DNA of 20,498 nucleotides from a virus: positions 1 to 20,498 of the IMG/VR virus record IMGVR_UViG_3300007276_000404; one strand, 5' to 3'. The notes beneath the pieces are model-generated. The model was given only the letters and a program-made list of their open reading frames with translations, was not told the origin of the DNA and made no database searches. Positions 17,131-20,498 of the stretch are shown piece after piece; the first letter of the stretch is position 1; the number at the start of each line of letters is the position of its first letter. The translations under genes and the position numbers were made by a program.

Positions 17131-17159
17131 TTGACATTTAAGGTCTTTTCAAATATACT
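17131..17159 (+). promoter_or_regulatory. Sigma70-type promoter P3
   Basis: TTGACA (17131-17136) and TATACT (17154-17159) are separated by exactly 17 bp, in the 112-nt gap after the tail tube gene. The expected start is near 17166, only about 8 nt before a terminator-like hairpin. It would serve the tail chaperone and tape measure genes. Confidence 0.8.
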
Positions 17160-17173
17160 ATATGTACAAAATA

Positions 17174-17206
17174 AAAACAAGGAGTAGAAATGCTCCTTTG
17201 TTTTAT
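17174..17206 (+). terminator. Terminator or attenuator hairpin T3 in the P3 leader
   Basis: AAAACAAGGAGTA (17174-17186) pairs with TGCTCC plus TTTGTTTT (17191-17204) around a GAAA tetraloop (17187-17190). One T (about 17199) is bulged, and there is one wobble pair next to the loop. The T-rich 3' arm is terminator-like, although it is not a pure T run. It would end transcripts from the tail tube gene, and it also lies inside the leader of P3 transcripts, so it may act as an attenuator. The stem contains the AAGGAG of the possible leader peptide. Confidence 0.7.
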
Positions 17207-17225
17207 CACTTTATATAATAAATAG
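17190..17225 (+). CDS. Possible 11-aa leader peptide
   Basis: ATG at 17190 opens an 11-codon frame (MLLCFITLYNK) ending in TAG at 17223-17225, 9 nt before the tail chaperone ATG. AAGGAG at 17179-17184 lies 5 nt upstream, a near-ideal ribosome site, but it is buried in the T3 hairpin and the ATG sits at its loop. Translation could therefore open or be blocked by the hairpin. It may equally be a chance result of a GGAG/CTCC terminator stem. There is no independent support that it is made. Confidence 0.3.
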   Translation: MLLCFITLYNK

Positions 17226-17234
17226 GATTAGAAC

Positions 17235-17660
17235 ATGACAGACACGCCAGTTGTATCACTAGAATCTTTAATGATACCAAGTAGAGCAGTAAATATCCCT
17301 TTCGAGGGCTTCGACGGGTTAGAAGTAGAGCTCGTTTATTTATCAAGAAACGAATTAGTTAAACTTCGTAAAAAGTGTGTGACTTCCAAATTCAGTAGAA
17401 GTACTCGTCAGCCCGAAGAAACGCTAGATGAGGAGAAGTTTTTACAAGAATATTGTGCGGCCGTGATTCAAGGATGGAAAGGCTTTAAATATCGTTACCT
17501 AGAAGAGCTTCTTTTGGTAGATATATCAGCTTTTGAACCTGACGATGATATGCCTTTTACAGTACATAATGCTGTAACTTTAATGAAAAACTCAAGTGAT
17601 TTTGACTCGTGGGTTACCGAGACAGTAGGTGATCTCGAAAATTTTACAGCGAACAAATAA
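17235..17660 (+). CDS. Tail assembly chaperone, short form (G-like)
   Basis: A 141-aa protein, the unshifted product. Tail assembly chaperones bind the tape measure protein and recruit tail tube subunits during assembly; they are not in the finished virion. The sequence is a compact, largely helical, charged protein ('VNIPFEGFDGLEVELVYLSRNELVKLRKKC', 'EEKFLQEYCAAVIQGWKGFKYRYLEELL') ending soon after 'DSWVTETVGDLENFTANK'. It is recognised by its position between tail tube and tape measure and by the frameshift signal at its 3' end, both conserved hallmarks in siphophages. AGGA at 17224-17227 gives a good ribosome site. The short form is expected to exceed the fusion form greatly. Confidence 0.85.
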   Translation: MTDTPVVSLESLMIPSRAVNIPFEGFDGLEVELVYLSRNELVKLRKKCVTSKFSRSTRQPEETLDEEKFLQEYCAAVIQGWKGFKYRYLEELLLVDISAFEPDDDMPFTVHNAVTLMKNSSDFDSWVTETVGDLENFTANK

Positions 17661-18079
17661 TAGAGCTAGATAAGTTATTTGTTCGATATGTAAAAGAAGC
17701 GGAGCAAAATTTCGATGTAGATCGTTACTTAAATCTATGTGAACAGCTTGGGAATGAGCCAGATCTACAAAAGATGCCACTAACTACCGCAGATTTTCCT
17801 GCAGAAGTTCAAGTGGCTTTTTTTATGTACAGCCTTTTATCTGACAACTGGGAAGGTATGTCGGGTACCTACATGGGTAAAGACTGGAGTATAATAGAAA
17901 CCTTATTTAATATACACGATGTGCAGAATAGAGAACAAGTTCTGTTATTTATGAAAATGTATGAAAGCAAAATTGTCTCTTATAGGCATAAAGTAGCTGC
18001 TGATAAACAAAAACGAGAAAGCAAGAAAGCAAGCAGCTCAGGCGGTGGTAAAGAATTCACCCATAATGTACAAGGCTAA
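17235..18079 (+). CDS. Tail assembly chaperone, -1 frameshift fusion (GT-like)
   Basis: Slipping back one base on A AAT TTT (17639-17645) joins the first 137 codons of the short form to a second frame, open from 17633 to the TAA at 18077-18079. The fusion is about 281 aa. The added part begins 'YSEQIIELDKLFVRYVKEAEQNFDVDRYLNLCEQLGN', continues with a helical domain ('VQVAFFMYSLLSDNWEGMSGTYMGKDWSIIETLFNI') and ends in a Lys/Ser/Gly-rich tail. In lambda the G and GT proteins perform this chaperone function; the T part usually contacts the tail tube protein. The ATG at 17774 inside the second frame is not needed as a start. The stop overlaps the tape measure start (TAATG). Confidence 0.85.
17639..17685 (+). 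promoter_or_regulatory. Programmed -1 frameshift signal
   Basis: The slippery heptamer A AAT TTT at 17639-17645 is in the correct phase (X XXY YYZ, zero frame GAA AAT TTT). After a 4-nt spacer, CGAACAAATAA (17650-17660) pairs perfectly with TTATTTGTTCG (17675-17685), an 11-bp stem with a 14-nt loop. The zero-frame stop TAA (17658-17660) lies inside the stem. The -1 frame is blocked upstream by TGA at 17630-17632, so a slip must occur between 17633 and 17657, exactly where the heptamer lies. Sequence, phase, spacing and the open -1 frame all agree. Confidence 0.88.
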
Positions 18080-20498
18080 TGGCTAGTAAAGTAACAATAG
18101 ATGCAACTGTAGACGATAAGGGGACAATGAAGAAGACTGATCTTCAAGCTAAAAAGCTTGGTAACAGTCTGAATAATGTCGCCAAAAACAGTCACACAGC
18201 TGATAGAGGCCTAAAAGGCGCTAGCAAGCAATCCTCTAATAGTACTAAAAACTTCTCAAAAATGGCCCAAGGTATCAACGGAGGGCTTATACCTGCCTAT
18301 GCAGTTCTAGCAGCTAACGTCTTCGCGGTATCTGCAGCCTTCGAATTTTTAAAGAGTGCGGGAACCCTGAAAACCCTACAAGAGGGGCAAACTGCATATG
18401 CAGCTGCAACAGGTACTGCACTTAGATCCTTAACTAACGATATCATAGACGCTACAGATGCTCAGATTAACTTTCAAGACGCCTCTCAAGCTGCTGCTAT
18501 TGGAATATCTGCAGGACTTAACGCCGACCAACTAGTACGTTTGGGTAAAGCTGCTAAAGACGCCTCCCTTATTCTAGGTAGAGACGTCCCAGACTCCTTT
18601 AATCGCCTAGTTCGAGGTGTAACAAAAGCTGAGCCTGAACTATTAGACGAACTTGGTATCATTTTACGACTTGAGGATGCTAAGAAAGCCTATGGTCTTA
18701 TGATTAATAAGAACGCAGAAGATCTAACAGCCTTCGAAAGATCTCAAGCAGTAGCTAATGATGTTCTAACCCAGTCCGAAGAAAAATATAGTCGTATTCT
18801 AGCGATCACTTCTCCTACTACTAACTCTTTCATAAAGATGGGTAAAGCCATGAATGATGTAGTTAACCAGATAAAAATGGTATCCGCAAGTGTAATCGGC
18901 CCTCTAGCAGATGCTATTACAAATACTCCTGCATTAGGTATCGCAGTAATGGGTTTATTTGCTAAAAGTATTTTAAGCACTATACTTAACACAGAGGCCT
19001 GGGGCCAGTCAAGTGAAGAAGCTGCTGCACATGCAGAAAATGGGTACAGAAACGCAAATGCCGCTTTAGAAAAACTAAATCAAGGACAATCAAGAGCTGC
19101 AGCCTCCGCAGCGACTCTACGGAAAACTGGGGGCTTACCAGCTACTTTTAAAGGCAAAGGATTTGCACAGGTAGCTGCAGGAAACGGAGCCTCTCTATCT
19201 TCTCAACAAATTGTAGGCATGAGAAGTGCTGTAACCGCTTCCAAAGTTATGGTTCCTGAGATAAAAGCAGTCTGGGTAAGAGAGCTAAATATCATGCTTG
19301 CTGAGAGTAAAAGGACTACCTTAGGTATGTCAGCTAATTTTGAGTCTGTAGCTACTAGGTGGCAGTTAACAATGGCTAGAATGAAAGTAATTACTACTGC
19401 TGGCTTTGCAGCAATGAAAACAGCGGCAGCAGCTTTTGCAAGATTCGCTACTACGGCACTAAGTGTAGCTGGCTGGATAGCTATAGCCGCCTTAGTAGCT
19501 GGATATATACATTCTTTCTTTAAAGCAGAGAAAGTAATAACTTCCTTTGGAGAGAAAATAGAGCACACTACCACCAAGATGGGTAGTCTTACGGAAGAAT
19601 TTAAAGACTTTCATGAAGTTCAAAAGGTACTAATTGAAGACGGAGGTGGATTACTCCAGTACTACACAGCTCTAGGTAGCCGTATAGATTCCGTAGGCCT
19701 GTCTGCAAGTAGGACTGCTCTATCTTTTGCAGGGGCTGAATTTAATGCTGGGGGAGGTAAGGAAGGGCTCTGGAACAAGACTAAGCGTGTGGCAAGTAAT
19801 TTATTTGAGGGTGCTACTGACTTCAGCGGCATTGGCCTAACCGATAAAGCAGAAATAAAAGATTTCGATGGTACTTTTGGAGGATTCTTAGCCACTTCTA
19901 ATGATTCTAGGCTGCAGGACATGAGCGGGTATTACCGGGACTTAGCTAAAGAAATAGAGAACGCTAATAGATTTGGGGACGAGGGCAGCGTTACGATGAA
20001 TAAGTACTTAGAGACTATATTAGCTCTTCTAGAGTCTGAGAGCCCTGAAAAGGTTCGAGAACTTTCTCAGTCTTTAGGAGCACAACAATCAAAAGTGGCT
20101 GAACTAACTCTAACAATGAAAGAGTTAGTGCGCGTACGTGCAGATAATAAAATAGCCGCACAGGGTATGTTACAATCCTTTATTGCAGAAAGTAAAGAGA
20201 TCAGACTAGTTAATACCTTGGAGGAAGAAAGAACAAAAATGCAGATTATTGCTGCAGACGCTACTAAATTCTTAACTAAAGAGGAACTAGAAAGGTTAGA
20301 TGTAGTAAATAAGCAAATAAGTTTATTTAAGAAAATGGACAGACTAGAGAAGGATAAAGCCTTGCGTGCCAGCAGCCTAAAAATTGCAGGAGTTGTGGGG
20401 GGTATTGGCACAACTTCAGGACAGTCAGCTCTGCTCGCGTTTGAGCTACAAAGAGTCGAACTCACTAACAGAAGACTGTACGCAGAAGAAAAAATTAA
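18079..20498 (+). CDS. Tape measure protein (3' end outside window)
   Basis: The frame is open from ATG 18079 to the window edge: at least 806 codons with no stop. It sets tail length and is threaded through the tail tube with help from the chaperones just upstream. The N terminus ('MASKVTIDATVDDKGTMKKTDLQAKKLGNSLNNVA') is followed by a hydrophobic segment at about 70-90 ('LIPAYAVLAANVFAVSAAF') and the 'FKSAG/QEGQTAYAAATGTALRSL' helical region. Another hydrophobic stretch lies near 459-478 ('SVAGWIAIAALVAGYI'), surrounded by Ala-rich helices, and later parts are long charged coiled-coil segments. Such hydrophobic segments are typical of tape measure proteins, which help DNA cross the host membrane. 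The total length is unknown here. The ATG overlaps the upstream stop. Confidence 0.92.
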   Translation, partial: MASKVTIDATVDDKGTMKKTDLQAKKLGNSLNNVAKNSHTADRGLKGASKQSSNSTKNFSKMAQGINGGLIPAYAVLAANVFAVSAAFEFLKSAGTLKTLQEGQTAYAAATGTALRSLTNDIIDATDAQINFQDASQAAAIGISAGLNADQLVRLGKAAKDASLILGRDVPDSFNRLVRGVTKAEPELLDELGIILRLEDAKKAYGLMINKNAEDLTAFERSQAVANDVLTQSEEKYSRILAITSPTTNSFIKMGKAMNDVVNQIKMVSASVIGPLADAITNTPALGIAVMGLFAKSILSTILNTEAWGQSSEEAAAHAENGYRNANAALEKLNQGQSRAAASAATLRKTGGLPATFKGKGFAQVAAGNGASLSSQQIVGMRSAVTASKVMVPEIKAVWVRELNIMLAESKRTTLGMSANFESVATRWQLTMARMKVITTAGFAAMKTAAAAFARFATTALSVAGWIAIAALVAGYIHSFFKAEKVITSFGEKIEHTTTKMGSLTEEFKDFHEVQKVLIEDGGGLLQYYTALGSRIDSVGLSASRTALSFAGAEFNAGGGKEGLWNKTKRVASNLFEGATDFSGIGLTDKAEIKDFDGTFGGFLATSNDSRLQDMSGYYRDLAKEIENANRFGDEGSVTMNKYLETILALLESESPEKVRELSQSLGAQQSKVAELTLTMKELVRVRADNKIAAQGMLQSFIAESKEIRLVNTLEEERTKMQIIAADATKFLTKEELERLDVVNKQISLFKKMDRLEKDKALRASSLKIAGVVGGIGTTSGQSALLAFELQRVELTNRRLYAEEKI

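Noticed and set aside
17774-18079. Stand-alone 101-aa gene starting at ATG 17774
   Set aside because: The frame is open back to 17633 and matches the second half of a frameshifted tail chaperone. No convincing ribosome site precedes 17774.
18744-20465. Several minus-strand frames in the right end
   Set aside because: They are antisense to one uninterrupted tape measure frame beginning at 18079.

Overview
The window is a contiguous stretch of the late (virion morphogenesis) module of a tailed bacteriophage. All genes lie on the + strand and are tightly packed, often with TAATG-type or 4-14 nt overlaps. The set is a terminase, an HK97-type portal, an HK97-type prohead protease fused to a major capsid protein, a gp6-like connector, a tail terminator candidate, a tail tube protein, a frameshifted tail assembly chaperone and a tape measure protein. 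No sheath gene lies between the tail terminator candidate and the tape measure gene, so a long non-contractile tail (siphovirus morphology) is most likely. AT-leaning composition, consensus sigma70-type promoters and GGAG-type ribosome sites fit a bacterial, probably Gram-negative and possibly marine, host. The host assignment is inference. No integrase, repressor, lysis cassette, replication gene, tRNA or CRISPR array is visible.

Layout. Positions 1-125 hold a direct-repeat tract, an AT-rich spacer and a consensus promoter. From 126 to about 1250 come a small-terminase-like protein and a one-TM protein of unknown role. From 1262 to 8137 comes a roughly 7-kb block of virion surface or fibre-type genes: a small beta protein, a collagen-like protein, three large Gly/Thr/Ser/Asn-rich structural proteins and a small acidic protein. 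It separates the small from the large terminase gene. From 8144 to 13463 lie the packaging and head genes: TerL, HNH endonuclease, portal, a small Lys/Ala-rich protein and the protease-capsid fusion. From 13532 to 17122 lie the connector and tail-tube genes. From 17235 to the right edge lie the tail chaperones and the tape measure gene, which runs off the window.

Expression. Three promoters with TTGACA/TTGACT and TATAAT/TATACT boxes and exact 17-bp spacers precede the small terminase, the HNH/portal and the tail chaperone genes. Three stem-loops with stable tetraloops (UUCG, UUCG, GAAA) follow the 583-aa structural protein, the capsid gene and the tail tube gene. The Shine-Dalgarno cassette TAGGAGATTAC occurs before three virion genes.

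The most notable features are four. (1) A textbook -1 frameshift cassette in the tail chaperone: slippery A AAT TTT plus a perfect 11-bp stem 4 nt downstream. (2) An internal ribosome site inside the protease-capsid fusion, which should also yield a separate capsid precursor. (3) A promoter placed so close to the small-terminase ATG that the mRNA should be leaderless. (4) A promoter-hairpin-leader peptide arrangement ahead of the tail chaperone gene. No wholly new system is evident; the novelty is in how this structural module is regulated and arranged.
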